The position numbers and the translations under genes were made by a program. This document shows positions 16,077 through 25,284 of a stretch of 33,393 bases of DNA, piece after piece. The stretch's first letter is position 1. Each line of letters opens with the position of its first letter. A model generated the notes under the pieces. It ran no database searches. It worked only from the letters and a program-made list of their open reading frames with translations, and had not been told where the DNA came from. This DNA comes from DASXUC01 sp036505015. GTDB taxonomy: Bacteria > Sysuimicrobiota > Sysuimicrobiia > Sysuimicrobiales > Kaftiobacteriaceae. The stretch is from contig DASXUC010000146.1 in the NCBI GenBank assembly GCA_036505015.1, positions 1 through 33,393 of the forward strand, in the 5' to 3' direction.

Positions 16077-16208
16077 CTACGGACAGACCTGGCCGGCCTC
16101 GAAGCCCGGCACCTCACAGGCGATCTCGCGCGCCTGGATGACCGGCACCCAGTAGAGCGTCGTCGCGAGCACGATCACTGCCAGCACCGTCATCGCCAGT
16201 CTTTTCAT
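16077..16208 (-). CDS. 43-aa secreted or membrane-anchored peptide
   Basis: The ORF starts at the ATG at 16208 with GGGGAGGGCGATTGAG directly upstream, a strong ribosome site. The peptide begins MKRLAMTVLAVIVLATTLYW: two basic residues and a hydrophobic stretch of about 17, followed by VPVIQAREIACEVPG and a short tail ending QVCP. The tail has two Cys (31 and 42) that could form a disulfide outside the cytoplasm. Either it stays as a single-pass membrane peptide or it is cleaved near IQA. It is the first gene of a two-gene small-protein operon divergent from the kinase genes; the CRP-like site at 16294 lies 86 bp upstream. No family is recognised. Confidence 0.6.
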   Translation of the reverse strand: MKRLAMTVLAVIVLATTLYWVPVIQAREIACEVPGFEAGQVCP

Positions 16209-16293
16209 CTCAATCGCCCTCCCCGCAGTCTCGACTTGTCCTAACCATAATCGCCGGGACGTCTGGGGACATTGGCGCCGGTCACCAGCCGCG

Positions 16294-16309
16294 TGTGAAC
16301 TGCGTTACA
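16294..16309. promoter_or_regulatory. CRP-type operator, TGTGA-N6-TTACA
   Basis: The sequence matches 9 of 10 conserved positions of the CRP half-sites. It lies in the 188-bp gap between the small-protein operon (minus) and the kinase genes (plus). Its centre is about 46 bp before the start point predicted from the TACAAT -10 at 16336, near the position of activating class II sites. Confidence 0.5.
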
Positions 16310-16335
16310 GCGACGGGTCAAGGAATCTCCTTTCC

Positions 16336-16341
16336 TACAAT
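16336..16341 (+). promoter_or_regulatory. -10 element TACAAT for the kinase operon
   Basis: TACAAT matches the -10 consensus at 5 of 6 positions and lies about 56 bp before the first kinase ATG. No good -35 is found at 16–18 bp, which would suit an activator-dependent promoter served by the nearby CRP-type site. Confidence 0.45.
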
Positions 16342-16396
16342 AGAAGGCTAGAGTTCACCCGACTCCAAGACGATCCGGACGGGGCCCACGACCATC

Positions 16397-19300
16397 ATGC
16401 AGACCGGCACAATTCTTTCCCAACGCTACCGCGTCGAACGGAAGCTCGGCGAGGGCGGGATGGGCGTGGTCTACAGCGCCCACGACACGCTCCTGCACCG
16501 ACCGGTTGCGATCAAGACGCTGGCCCCCTCCTTCCTGGGTCCTGATGGACCGCGCCGGTTCTTACGGGAAGCTCAGGCCGTCGCCCGTTTGAATCATCCG
16601 CACATCGTCTCCATCTACGACGCCATCGAAGAGGGCGGCACCTTCGCCATCGTAATGGAACTCGTGGAGGGCAAGACCCTGCGCGAACTCATGCCTGTGT
16701 CCGTCGAGCGGCTCCTCGACATCAGCGCGCAGGCCCTCCAGGGGCTTGAGTTCGCCCACAGCCAGGGCATCATCCACCGCGACATCAAGCCGGAAAACAT
16801 CATCATCACCGCAGACGGCAAGACCAAATTGATGGATTTCGGCCTGGCCCGGTCGGAAGGACGCAGCCGCCTCACCCAGCCCGGGATGATCGTCGGCACC
16901 GTCGCCTATCTGGCCCCGGAGCAGGCCCTGGGGGGCCAGGTCGACGCCCGCAGCGATCTCTACTCGCTGGGAGCCGTGCTCTATGAAGCCGTCACGGGCA
17001 AACCGCCCTTTGAATCTGAGGATCCGGTTTCCGTTATCACGCAGCATATCAACGTACCGCCGGTCGCCCCGCACTGGCACAATCCGGCCGTGCCACCGAA
17101 TCTGGAGAATCTGATTCTGAAGCTGCTGGCGAAGGACCCGGGCCGCCGGTATCAGACGGCGGGAGAAGTCCTCGCTGCCCTGTCGTCAATCCGGGTGGCC
17201 GGGACGTCGTCTGTTGCGGCAGCGGAGAAGCTGACCGGCCCGGGTCTCGTCCAGCAGATTGCCCACAGCCCCCTGGTCGGACGGGACGCCGAACTGGGCC
17301 GCCTGCGCGATCTGGTCGAGGCCGCGGTGGCCGGACGCGGCGGGGTCGCGTTGATCAGCGGACCGCTGGGTATCGGCAAGACTCGGTTGGTGGAAGATGT
17401 GATCACCTTCGCCAGACTGCGCGGCGCCGCCGTGGTCTCGGGCAAGGCCTATGAAAGCGCGCCCCCGTATGAACCGTTTGCGAGGGCGCTGCGCGATCTC
17501 GCCCGCGGCATCGACTCGGATACGCTGGCGTCCCGCCTGGGGGATGCGGCTCCCGAGCTTGTCGCGCTGATTCCAGAGCTCGCGCGGCAACTGCCCCGGA
17601 TCGGCACACCGGCGCCGGGGTCGCCGGAGGACCGCAAGAACAGGCTGTTCGCCGGCGTGGCCCAGTTCCTCGGCACGACGGCCGCGGCGGGTCCGGTTGT
17701 CCTGTTCTTGGACGACATGCACCTGGCCGATGCCGCGACCGTGGAGTTGCTCCAGCATGTGGCCAGGCGCGCCGATGCCTCGCGGGTGCTGCTCGTCGTC
17801 GCCTATCGCCCGGACGAAGTCTCCTCCACCGCAGCAGGACGCCTGTTCGGACAGGTCACGCACAGCCTCAGCCGGGAGGAGTTCTGCACCGCGATTGCCC
17901 TGCGGCCTCTCACTGAGGAACAGGTCATCGATCTGATCAGGCTGACGGCGAATCACCGCACCCGGCCGGTGGTATTTGGGCGGCGGATCTTCGAGGCGAC
18001 CGAAGGCAACCCATATTTCATCGAGGAGGTCATCAAAGGTCTATTCGAGCAGGGCGCGCTCTACATCAAGGACGGACAGTGGAGCACCGACTTCGACGAC
18101 GTCCGCGACTACTCCATGCTGTCGGTTCCCTCGTCGGTCCACAGCGCCGTCGAAGCGCGCCTGCGCACGCTCAACGATCCCACCCGCCAGACCCTGACGT
18201 CCGCGGCGGTGATCGGCAAACAGTTCGGTTTCGATACCCTGCTCGCGGCGGCCGGCACCGATGAGACAACCCTGCTCGACCGCGTCGAAGAGGCGCTCCG
18301 CGCCCAGTTGATCCGGGAGGTCCGCGGCGTGGGGGAGGACACGTACGAGTTCGCCCAGCCGATGCTCCGGCAGGTCCTGTATGATTCAATCCCGCGGCGC
18401 CGGCGCCGCCTGCTGCATCGGCAGGTCGGCGAAGCCCTGGAGCGACTCGCTGCGAAAGATGCCACTCCCTACCTGGAAGCACTGGCGCTGCACTTCGGGG
18501 AGGCCGAGGATCCGGAACGCGTTCTGAAGTATGCCCGCCTGGCGGCGGAGAAAGCGCGCGCGATCTTCGCGTACGACAGCGCGATCGCCCACCTGCAGCA
18601 GGCCGTCGCGGCGACCGAGGATCTCGATCGCCCTGACGTGCGCGTGCAACTCCTCGAGGAACTGGGGGACATCTGCCAGCGGGTCGGTCGAATCGGAGAC
18701 ACGTATGCCGCCTATGAGGACGCCGTGCAGCTGTGGAAGAGCCTGCCGGCGAGTTCCCGATTCGACGGAGCCCGCCTGTATCGCAAGCTTGGGGAGCTGG
18801 CCCGCTGGGGATGGTACAATCCCCGGACCCGGGAGCACATCACGGCCGGCCTGCAGCTGCTGGCCGAGAGTCCCGAGCATCCCGAGCGCATCAAACTGCT
18901 GATCGCCCAGGCCTTCGACTACTTCTGGCTCAAACCCGAGACGGAGACGGACTACGTCGCGTCGGAAGCCAGCGCCAAGGAAGCCTACCGGCTGGCTGAA
19001 GCCGCGGGGTTGTCCGCGGAAATGTCGGCCGCGCTGGACGCGCTGGCCGGAACGTACTGGCAGACGGCGGAATTCCCCAAGATGCTGTCGGGCACCGAGC
19101 GGCGCCTCGCGCTCGCCGACCGCCTGGACGATCCGGTCGAGCTGGTCGACATGAATTACATGCTGGCCCGCGCCCACATGTTCCTCGGGAACTACCCCGA
19201 GGCCCTGCGTTTTGGGGAGCGCGGGTACGACGTGGCGAAGCGGTCCGGAAGCAACGTCGGCCTGCTGCACGGGGCGCACCTCGCCGCGGAAACATTGACG

Positions 19301-19990
19301 CTCTGGAACCGCTGGGACGAGGCGGAGCAGTGGTTCGGGAGATACGACGAGCACGAGGAAAAGACCGGCGGCGCATTCGGTCTCCGGCGTAGGATCCTCG
19401 GCCTGCGCGCGCACATCGCGGCGATCCGCGGGCAGAGAGAGCGTGCCAAAGAGTTGGCCGCCGGAATCGGATCCGCCCCGACGCATCCCACCCAGGGTGT
19501 GTACACAAAGCTCTCAGAGTTGTTCGGACTTCTGCCACTCGCCGATCCCGGCCAGGGAACGCTCGTGGACGAGTGCCTGCGGCTGGCCGGCGCGCCTGTG
19601 GCGAAGTTGGAGAGCCAAACGCTGGCGCTGGAATTCGCCGCGCTGAACGCGGCGTGGAAGTACGTCGAAGAGTTCGGCGAAGATACGCTCGAACGCGCGC
19701 GCCGCAGCGGAGCCCGGCTCCATCTCGCCATGACCTGCCGCGCGCTGGGGGCCTGGCGCCGAGACTCGGACCGGCTGGACGAGGCGGACGCTCTGCTGCG
19801 GGAAGCCCAGGACCTCTTCCTCACACTCGACTGCCCGTGGCAGCAGGCCAGAACGATCCGCGAACTCGCGCTGCTGCGCCGCGCTCAGGGCCGCAAGACG
19901 GATGCGGCGAGCATGCTGCGCGACGCCCTCACCCGCTTTGAAAGCCTCGGCGCGGTGCTCGATATCGAGCGCACCCGCGCTTTGATGTAG
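16397..19990 (+). CDS. Ser/Thr protein kinase / ATPase / TPR protein 1
   Basis: The 1197 residues start with a PknB-type kinase domain (about 12–270): glycine loop GEGGMGVVY (18–26), Lys40 (VAIK), catalytic HRDIKPEN (127–134), DFG at 147–149 and APE at 173–175, so the kinase should be active. There is no transmembrane helix between kinase and ATPase, unlike classic PknB. An AAA/STAND ATPase follows (Walker A GPLGIGKT 322–329; Walker B VVLFLDDMH about 434–442), then TPR-like repeats for the last ~550 residues. It is probably a cytoplasmic signalling hub: the repeat region senses, the ATPase switches, the kinase is the output. The next gene is a paralogue 12 bp downstream. Confidence 0.93.
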   Translation: MQTGTILSQRYRVERKLGEGGMGVVYSAHDTLLHRPVAIKTLAPSFLGPDGPRRFLREAQAVARLNHPHIVSIYDAIEEGGTFAIVMELVEGKTLRELMPVSVERLLDISAQALQGLEFAHSQGIIHRDIKPENIIITADGKTKLMDFGLARSEGRSRLTQPGMIVGTVAYLAPEQALGGQVDARSDLYSLGAVLYEAVTGKPPFESEDPVSVITQHINVPPVAPHWHNPAVPPNLENLILKLLAKDPGRRYQTAGEVLAALSSIRVAGTSSVAAAEKLTGPGLVQQIAHSPLVGRDAELGRLRDLVEAAVAGRGGVALISGPLGIGKTRLVEDVITFARLRGAAVVSGKAYESAPPYEPFARALRDLARGIDSDTLASRLGDAAPELVALIPELARQLPRIGTPAPGSPEDRKNRLFAGVAQFLGTTAAAGPVVLFLDDMHLADAATVELLQHVARRADASRVLLVVAYRPDEVSSTAAGRLFGQVTHSLSREEFCTAIALRPLTEEQVIDLIRLTANHRTRPVVFGRRIFEATEGNPYFIEEVIKGLFEQGALYIKDGQWSTDFDDVRDYSMLSVPSSVHSAVEARLRTLNDPTRQTLTSAAVIGKQFGFDTLLAAAGTDETTLLDRVEEALRAQLIREVRGVGEDTYEFAQPMLRQVLYDSIPRRRRRLLHRQVGEALERLAAKDATPYLEALALHFGEAEDPERVLKYARLAAEKARAIFAYDSAIAHLQQAVAATEDLDRPDVRVQLLEELGDICQRVGRIGDTYAAYEDAVQLWKSLPASSRFDGARLYRKLGELARWGWYNPRTREHITAGLQLLAESPEHPERIKLLIAQAFDYFWLKPETETDYVASEASAKEAYRLAEAAGLSAEMSAALDALAGTYWQTAEFPKMLSGTERRLALADRLDDPVELVDMNYMLARAHMFLGNYPEALRFGERGYDVAKRSGSNVGLLHGAHLAAETLTLWNRWDEAEQWFGRYDEHEEKTGGAFGLRRRILGLRAHIAAIRGQRERAKELAAGIGSAPTHPTQGVYTKLSELFGLLPLADPGQGTLVDECLRLAGAPVAKLESQTLALEFAALNAAWKYVEEFGEDTLERARRSGARLHLAMTCRALGAWRRDSDRLDEADALLREAQDLFLTLDCPWQQARTIRELALLRRAQGRKTDAASMLRDALTRFESLGAVLDIERTRALM

Positions 19991-20002
19991 CCGAGCTTCT
20001 GA

Positions 20003-23000
20003 ATGCTGGGCACCCTGCTGGCCGACCGCTATCGCATCGACGCCCAGCTTGGAGAGGGGGGCATGGGTGTCGTCTACCACGCGCACGATACGGTCCTCGA
20101 CCGCCCCGTCGCCATCAAGCTCCTCTCCCCCGACCTGGCCGCCGACGGCGCCGATCGGCTGCTGCGCGAGGCGCGGTCGGTCGCGCAGCTGGACCACCCG
20201 CACATCGTCGCCGTCTACGATGCCGGACAAGTCAACGGCACGCCATTTATCGCCATGCAGCTGGTGTCCGGAAAGCACCTTGGGGAGGTCGCCTCGCCGC
20301 CGGCCCAATCGATTGCGGTGGTCAGGCAGGTCTGCCTGGCGCTGGACTATGCCCACGGCAAGGGGATCGTGCACCGGGACATCAAGCCCGAGAACATCAT
20401 GATTACCGACGACGGGACCGTGAAGTTGATGGACTTCGGCCTGGCCCGTTCGGAGGGACGGAGCCGGCTGACCCAGGCCGGGATGCTCGTGGGTACCGTC
20501 GCCTACATGGCGCCGGAGCTGGTCCTGGGCGGAACCGCCGATGCGCGGACCGATCTGTACTCGCTGGGGTGCGTACTCTATCAGATGACGACCGGACGGC
20601 CGCCGTTTACGGGAGAGGACCCCATCGCCATCATCTCGCAACACCTGCAGGTCCCGCCGGTCGCCCCACATTGGTACAACCCGCAGGTCTCGCCTGAGCT
20701 GGAAGGGCTCATCCTTAAGCTCATGGCCAAAGATCCGGCGGAGCGCTACCAGTCCGCGCGCGAAGTACTGGACGCCCTCGACCAACTCGACGCCGTGGTC
20801 GAGATCAGTGCGGCCGAGGGCCCGTCGGCCAGCCCCACGCTGCTGCTGGGCACCGTGCTGCGCACAAAACTGGTGGGCCGCGACAGCGAACTACGGGAGC
20901 TCAAGAGCAGCCTGGAACTCGCCGCCGGCGGGAGTGGCCAGGTCGTACTGGTGGAAGGGGAACCGGGAATCGGCAAGTCCCGGCTGATCCAGGATGCGCA
21001 GGTCTATGCCAGGATCCGGGGGTTCACCGTGCTGGTGGGCCACTGCTACGAGCAGGAAACAGGCATTCCGTATCTCCCGTTCATCGAGCAGTTCACCGGC
21101 CGGTTCAGCGGAACGGACCGGGCGGAGATGCTGGATGAACTGGGCGATGCCGCCCCGGAATTCGTGAAATTGATCCCCGAAGTCCAGCGAGTGCTCACCG
21201 ATGTTGCCCCGTCCACGCCCCTCGAACCGGCGCAGGAGCGGCTCCGTTTGTTCGCTTCGGTCTCTGAGGTCTTCATCCGGCTCTCTCGTCGAAACCCCGT
21301 CGTCCTGATTCTCGAAGACCTCCACTGGGCGGACGCCGCCAGCCTGCGCCTGTTCCAGCACCTGGCCCGCTCGCTCCGCGGAGAACGCGTGGCAGTGCTG
21401 GGTAGTTACCGCGACGTGGAGGTCGAACGCGGCCACCCGCTGGGCGACACGCTGCGCGAGATGAACCGGGAACGCCTGTTCAACCGCCTCAGTCTGCGCC
21501 GCCTTCCACGCGACGGCGTGGGGACGATGGTCCAATCCATGTTCGACGTCGAGCGGGTCAGCGACGAGTTCCTCGACCTTCTGTACCGGGAAACCGAAGG
21601 AAATCCGTTCTTTGTGGAAGAGGTCATGAAGGCGCTGGTGGAAGAAGGCGCGCTGTACCGCGAAGACGGCCGCTGGCAGCGGAAAGAGATCGCCCAGATC
21701 GACATCCCCCAGAGCATCCGTGAGGTGATCGGGCGCCGCCTGGAACACATCTCCGAGCCATGCCGGCGTGCGCTGGGGCTGGCGGCCGTCATCGGCCGGC
21801 GGTTCCGTTTTGAGACCCTGCAGGCCGCCGGCGAGTTGCCCGAAGAAGACCTGCTGACAGCGCTCGAAGAAGCCATCCAGGCGCAGCTGGTGCGCGAGGA
21901 GAGCGCCGCCGGCGAAGTCGAGTACGACTTTGTCCATGCGCTGATCCGTGAGGTGCTCTACGAACAGCTGAGCCTGCGCCGGCGGATGACGCTGCACCAG
22001 AAGATCGGGGAAGCCCTCGAGCGCCTCCACGCCGGCCGCCTAGACCGCGTGGCGGAAGACCTGGCCCACCACTTCATGCACGCGCCTCACGGGGTGGGGT
22101 TGGACAAAGCGATCGGTTATTCACTCGATGCGGCCCGGAAATCTCTGGGACTGTTTGCGCATGAAGACGCCATCCGGCACTATCGGAACGCGATTGAGCT
22201 CATCGAGGCAACCGGCGACGAAGGCCGCCTCGCCGAGACCCATCGCGCGCTGGGCGAACCCCTGGTGTATCTCGGCGACACGGCGGCCGCCGTCGAAGCC
22301 TACGAACGGGCGCTGCAGCATTTCGCGCGCAGTGGGACGCCCGGAGACGTGGCCCACATTCACCACCTCATCGGCAGCGCGCTGCAGCGGAACTGGCAGT
22401 TCTCAGAAGCCATCCCGCATCTGGAGCGGGCCCTCCAAGGCCTCAGTTCCCAGGCCCAGTGGCAAGACATGGTCCGCACGCACCTTGATCTGGCCCGCGC
22501 GCTGACGTTCAGCGGACGGACCGATGAAGCAGAGAGCCACGCTCGGGAAGGCTACGCGCTGGCGGAACCTCACAAGGCGCTCTCACTGATGGCGGAAGCG
22601 CAGGTCGCGCTCGGGCTGTGCCTCCATCGCGATGAGAACACGTACGATCCGGACAGATCGAGGGAGCATTTTGTCGAGGCCGTACGACTTGCCTCGGAGA
22701 GCACCGATCGACACGCCTACATCACACTGGGGCGGGCGCTGAACAATCTTTGCGTTATTGAAATAGAGAAAGGTGAATTCCAGGAGGCCCTGCGCTTGCA
22801 GGAGCGGGCGTTGGAGGTGGCCCGGCGGACACGGGACGTTGAGTCGCTGAGCTTCAGCAATCTGCAGATGAACTTTTCATACATGATGCTTGGGGACTGG
22901 AAGAGCGCCAGGCGCTACCTCGACGATAACCTGCAAATGCCGTTACCCACGATCAGACGGCAGATTACCGAATACCGGCTGCATCTACTCGATGGCAACT

Positions 23001-23575
23001 GGGAGGCCGCTGCAGGATTGGCGCAAAGCCTGCTCGATCACTACCGCCGGGCGGGGGAGGTGCAGGGAACCTTCATCTTCGCCGCGAATGCGGCTGGCCT
23101 CTATTTGGATCTGGGGCTGATTCCTGCCGCACTCGAATCGGCCTCGAACGTGGTCCGGATTCTCGAGCAATCGGCGGAGTACTTCGCCTGGCCGCCGTTC
23201 TCTTTCATCCCAGAAGCCCTGGCGCTCGGAGGAGAACACGAGGCATGTGAACTCCTCTGCGCTCGCGCGGAACAGATCGCTGGACGCCGGAGTGTCCAGG
23301 CGCTCGCCAACGCAAGGTACGGGCAAGGGGTCCTCGCACTGGCCCGCGGCGACATGGACCGCGCCGTCCCGCTACTCGAACAGAGCCTGGAGACGACTAT
23401 GTTACCCATGCGCGTGTACCGGCTGCGCACGCTCGCCCGCGCGCTCAGGGCGCGGGGTTCCCCGGAGGATCTCGCTCGTGCTCGATACGCATCGGAGCAA
23501 GGAATAGCCCTCGCAGAGCAGATGGGCGACGCCCGCCGCGCCGCACAGCTGCGGCAGGACCTGACTGAGCAATGA
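20003..23575 (+). CDS. Ser/Thr protein kinase / ATPase / TPR protein 2
   Basis: This tandem paralogue of the previous gene (1190 residues) has the same domain order. The kinase has GEGGMGVVY, Lys39, HRDIKPEN (124–131), DFG at 144–146 and APE near 170. The ATPase has Walker A GEPGIGKS (319–326) and Walker B VVLILEDLHWAD. A long TPR-like tail follows. All catalytic residues are present. Both kinases share the linker APHW-x-NP in the kinase C-lobe and the activation segment SEGRSRLTQ, so they come from one duplication. The gene starts 12 bp after kinase 1 and its stop overlaps the next start as ATGA, giving a three-gene operon with likely translational coupling. Confidence 0.93.
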   Translation: MLGTLLADRYRIDAQLGEGGMGVVYHAHDTVLDRPVAIKLLSPDLAADGADRLLREARSVAQLDHPHIVAVYDAGQVNGTPFIAMQLVSGKHLGEVASPPAQSIAVVRQVCLALDYAHGKGIVHRDIKPENIMITDDGTVKLMDFGLARSEGRSRLTQAGMLVGTVAYMAPELVLGGTADARTDLYSLGCVLYQMTTGRPPFTGEDPIAIISQHLQVPPVAPHWYNPQVSPELEGLILKLMAKDPAERYQSAREVLDALDQLDAVVEISAAEGPSASPTLLLGTVLRTKLVGRDSELRELKSSLELAAGGSGQVVLVEGEPGIGKSRLIQDAQVYARIRGFTVLVGHCYEQETGIPYLPFIEQFTGRFSGTDRAEMLDELGDAAPEFVKLIPEVQRVLTDVAPSTPLEPAQERLRLFASVSEVFIRLSRRNPVVLILEDLHWADAASLRLFQHLARSLRGERVAVLGSYRDVEVERGHPLGDTLREMNRERLFNRLSLRRLPRDGVGTMVQSMFDVERVSDEFLDLLYRETEGNPFFVEEVMKALVEEGALYREDGRWQRKEIAQIDIPQSIREVIGRRLEHISEPCRRALGLAAVIGRRFRFETLQAAGELPEEDLLTALEEAIQAQLVREESAAGEVEYDFVHALIREVLYEQLSLRRRMTLHQKIGEALERLHAGRLDRVAEDLAHHFMHAPHGVGLDKAIGYSLDAARKSLGLFAHEDAIRHYRNAIELIEATGDEGRLAETHRALGEPLVYLGDTAAAVEAYERALQHFARSGTPGDVAHIHHLIGSALQRNWQFSEAIPHLERALQGLSSQAQWQDMVRTHLDLARALTFSGRTDEAESHAREGYALAEPHKALSLMAEAQVALGLCLHRDENTYDPDRSREHFVEAVRLASESTDRHAYITLGRALNNLCVIEIEKGEFQEALRLQERALEVARRTRDVESLSFSNLQMNFSYMMLGDWKSARRYLDDNLQMPLPTIRRQITEYRLHLLDGNWEAAAGLAQSLLDHYRRAGEVQGTFIFAANAAGLYLDLGLIPAALESASNVVRILEQSAEYFAWPPFSFIPEALALGGEHEACELLCARAEQIAGRRSVQALANARYGQGVLALARGDMDRAVPLLEQSLETTMLPMRVYRLRTLARALRARGSPEDLARARYASEQGIALAEQMGDARRAAQLRQDLTEQ

Positions 23576-25278
23576 TCGGCACGCTGCTTGCCAACCGGTA
23601 CCGCCTGTATACGATGACCTGGCTCTTGCTGGTGGTGCTCGTTAGCTCGACAGTCGCCGCCGGCACTCCACCGTCACAGCCGGTGCCCGCGGGCGGAACG
23701 GATCAGGTCGTCATCGGAATGGCGCAGGAGCCCGGCACGCTCAGCCCGCTGTTTGCCGAGATGGCCGCCTCGTTTTCGATCATCGGGACGCTGTTCACCG
23801 CCGACGTGCAGCGGGACAACCTGTGGCGGGCGTTCCCGCAGGGCGCCGCCTCTCTCCCAAACCTCAAAGACGGCACCTGGCGGGTCATCGGCAACGCGAT
23901 GACCCTGACATGGAAAATCAGACCGCGCCGGTGGCACGACGGGCGGCCGGTGGGCTGCGGCGACTATGTATTCGGCGATCAGGTCGCCCGCGACGAACGG
24001 GTCCCGGTGATCACGCGCGACCTCACAAACCGCGTTCTCAACGTCACCTGCCCCGGCGGGCCGCGCGGTACCGAGATCACGGTGAATTGGAAGGAACGAT
24101 ACGCGTACGCGAACCTGACCGTCACCGAACACGGACCGCTGCCCCGCCACGTGCTGGAGCCGTTCTATCGTGCGAACCCCGGCCGGTTGAATGAAATGCC
24201 CTTCGGGAACGACCCGAAGTTCACCATCGGGGACGGCGCCTACCGCATCGTGGAGTGGCAGAAGGGTTCCACACTCACCGTCCAGGCGGTCCCGAACCAT
24301 CTCATCTTCGGTTCCCCGAGGATCCGCCGGATCGTCTGGCGTTTCATCCCCGACACCAGCGCGCTGGTGACATACATGCTCGCCGGCACCATCGACGCGA
24401 TCAGCACAATCGGAATCAGCTTCGACCAGGCGGTGCAGCTACAGCGCCTGGGCGCCGGCCGCTTTCATGTGTTCTTTGAGCCGGGATTGATCTGGGAACA
24501 CGTGGACTTCAACCTGGACAATCCGCTGCTCGCCGACGTGCGGGTCCGCCGCGCGATCGCCTACGCGATCAATCGCGAGCAGATCAGCCAGCAACTCTTC
24601 GGCGGGAGACAGCCAGTCTCCAACACCTACCTCCCGGGGCGCCATCCAGGCTATACGGAGCGGGTGGAGAAATATCCGTTCAATCCGGGCCGGGCCCGCG
24701 CGCTGCTCGAACGGGCAGGGTTCAGTCCAGGGAGGGACGGCATTTACCGGGACAGCGGAGGCAGGCGGCTGTCGCTGGAACTCAACACGGTCGCCGGGAA
24801 TCGCATCCGAGAACAAGTCGCGCAGATCATCCAGAAAGTCCTGCGCGAGGTCGGCATCGAAATCAAGATCGTCAACTATCCGGCCCGCGTGTTGCTCGGC
24901 GAGATGACCGGACATCGGCAGTTCACCGGGCTGGCTATGTACGCGTGGGTGCTGTCCCCCACCTCGGATTGCGACTCAATCTATACCTCCGACGGGATTC
25001 CCACCGCCGCCAACGCCTGGACGGGTCAGAACTACCCTGGCTACCGCAACACCGAGATGGACCGGGTCTGCAAGGCGGCCAGCCGGGAGATCGATGAGAG
25101 CCGCCGCAACGCCTATCTGCGCGAAAGCGCGGCGATCTTCTCGCGAGACCTCCCTGCGCTGCCGCTGTATGTGCGCGCACAGGTGGCCGCGGCCAAAGCG
25201 GGCCTGCACAACTTCGTCGCGGTACAGCTGACGGGAACGTACGAAACCTGGAACGTCCACCGGTGGTTCTGGGAGTGA
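23572..25278 (+). CDS. ABC-type solute-binding protein, family 5 (peptide/nickel type), with kinase-derived leader
   Basis: The 568-residue product is an extracytoplasmic substrate-binding protein of the oligopeptide class (SBP_bac_5): VVIGMAQEPGTLSPLF near the start, then RRAIAYAINREQI and YLPGRHPGYTE. The first 14 residues, MIGTLLANRYRLYT, match the N-terminus of the upstream kinases (MLGTLLADRYRI); a signal peptide follows (MTWLLLVVLVSSTVAAG) without a lipobox Cys. The real start may be the ATG at 23614, giving a normal signal peptide, or the ATG at 23572 in the ATGA overlap with kinase 2. No permease or ATPase genes are adjacent, so the protein is an orphan binder, perhaps a ligand sensor. 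The ligand is unknown. Confidence 0.88.
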   Translation: MIGTLLANRYRLYTMTWLLLVVLVSSTVAAGTPPSQPVPAGGTDQVVIGMAQEPGTLSPLFAEMAASFSIIGTLFTADVQRDNLWRAFPQGAASLPNLKDGTWRVIGNAMTLTWKIRPRRWHDGRPVGCGDYVFGDQVARDERVPVITRDLTNRVLNVTCPGGPRGTEITVNWKERYAYANLTVTEHGPLPRHVLEPFYRANPGRLNEMPFGNDPKFTIGDGAYRIVEWQKGSTLTVQAVPNHLIFGSPRIRRIVWRFIPDTSALVTYMLAGTIDAISTIGISFDQAVQLQRLGAGRFHVFFEPGLIWEHVDFNLDNPLLADVRVRRAIAYAINREQISQQLFGGRQPVSNTYLPGRHPGYTERVEKYPFNPGRARALLERAGFSPGRDGIYRDSGGRRLSLELNTVAGNRIREQVAQIIQKVLREVGIEIKIVNYPARVLLGEMTGHRQFTGLAMYAWVLSPTSDCDSIYTSDGIPTAANAWTGQNYPGYRNTEMDRVCKAASREIDESRRNAYLRESAAIFSRDLPALPLYVRAQVAAAKAGLHNFVAVQLTGTYETWNVHRWFWE

Positions 25279-25284
25279 CGGTGT

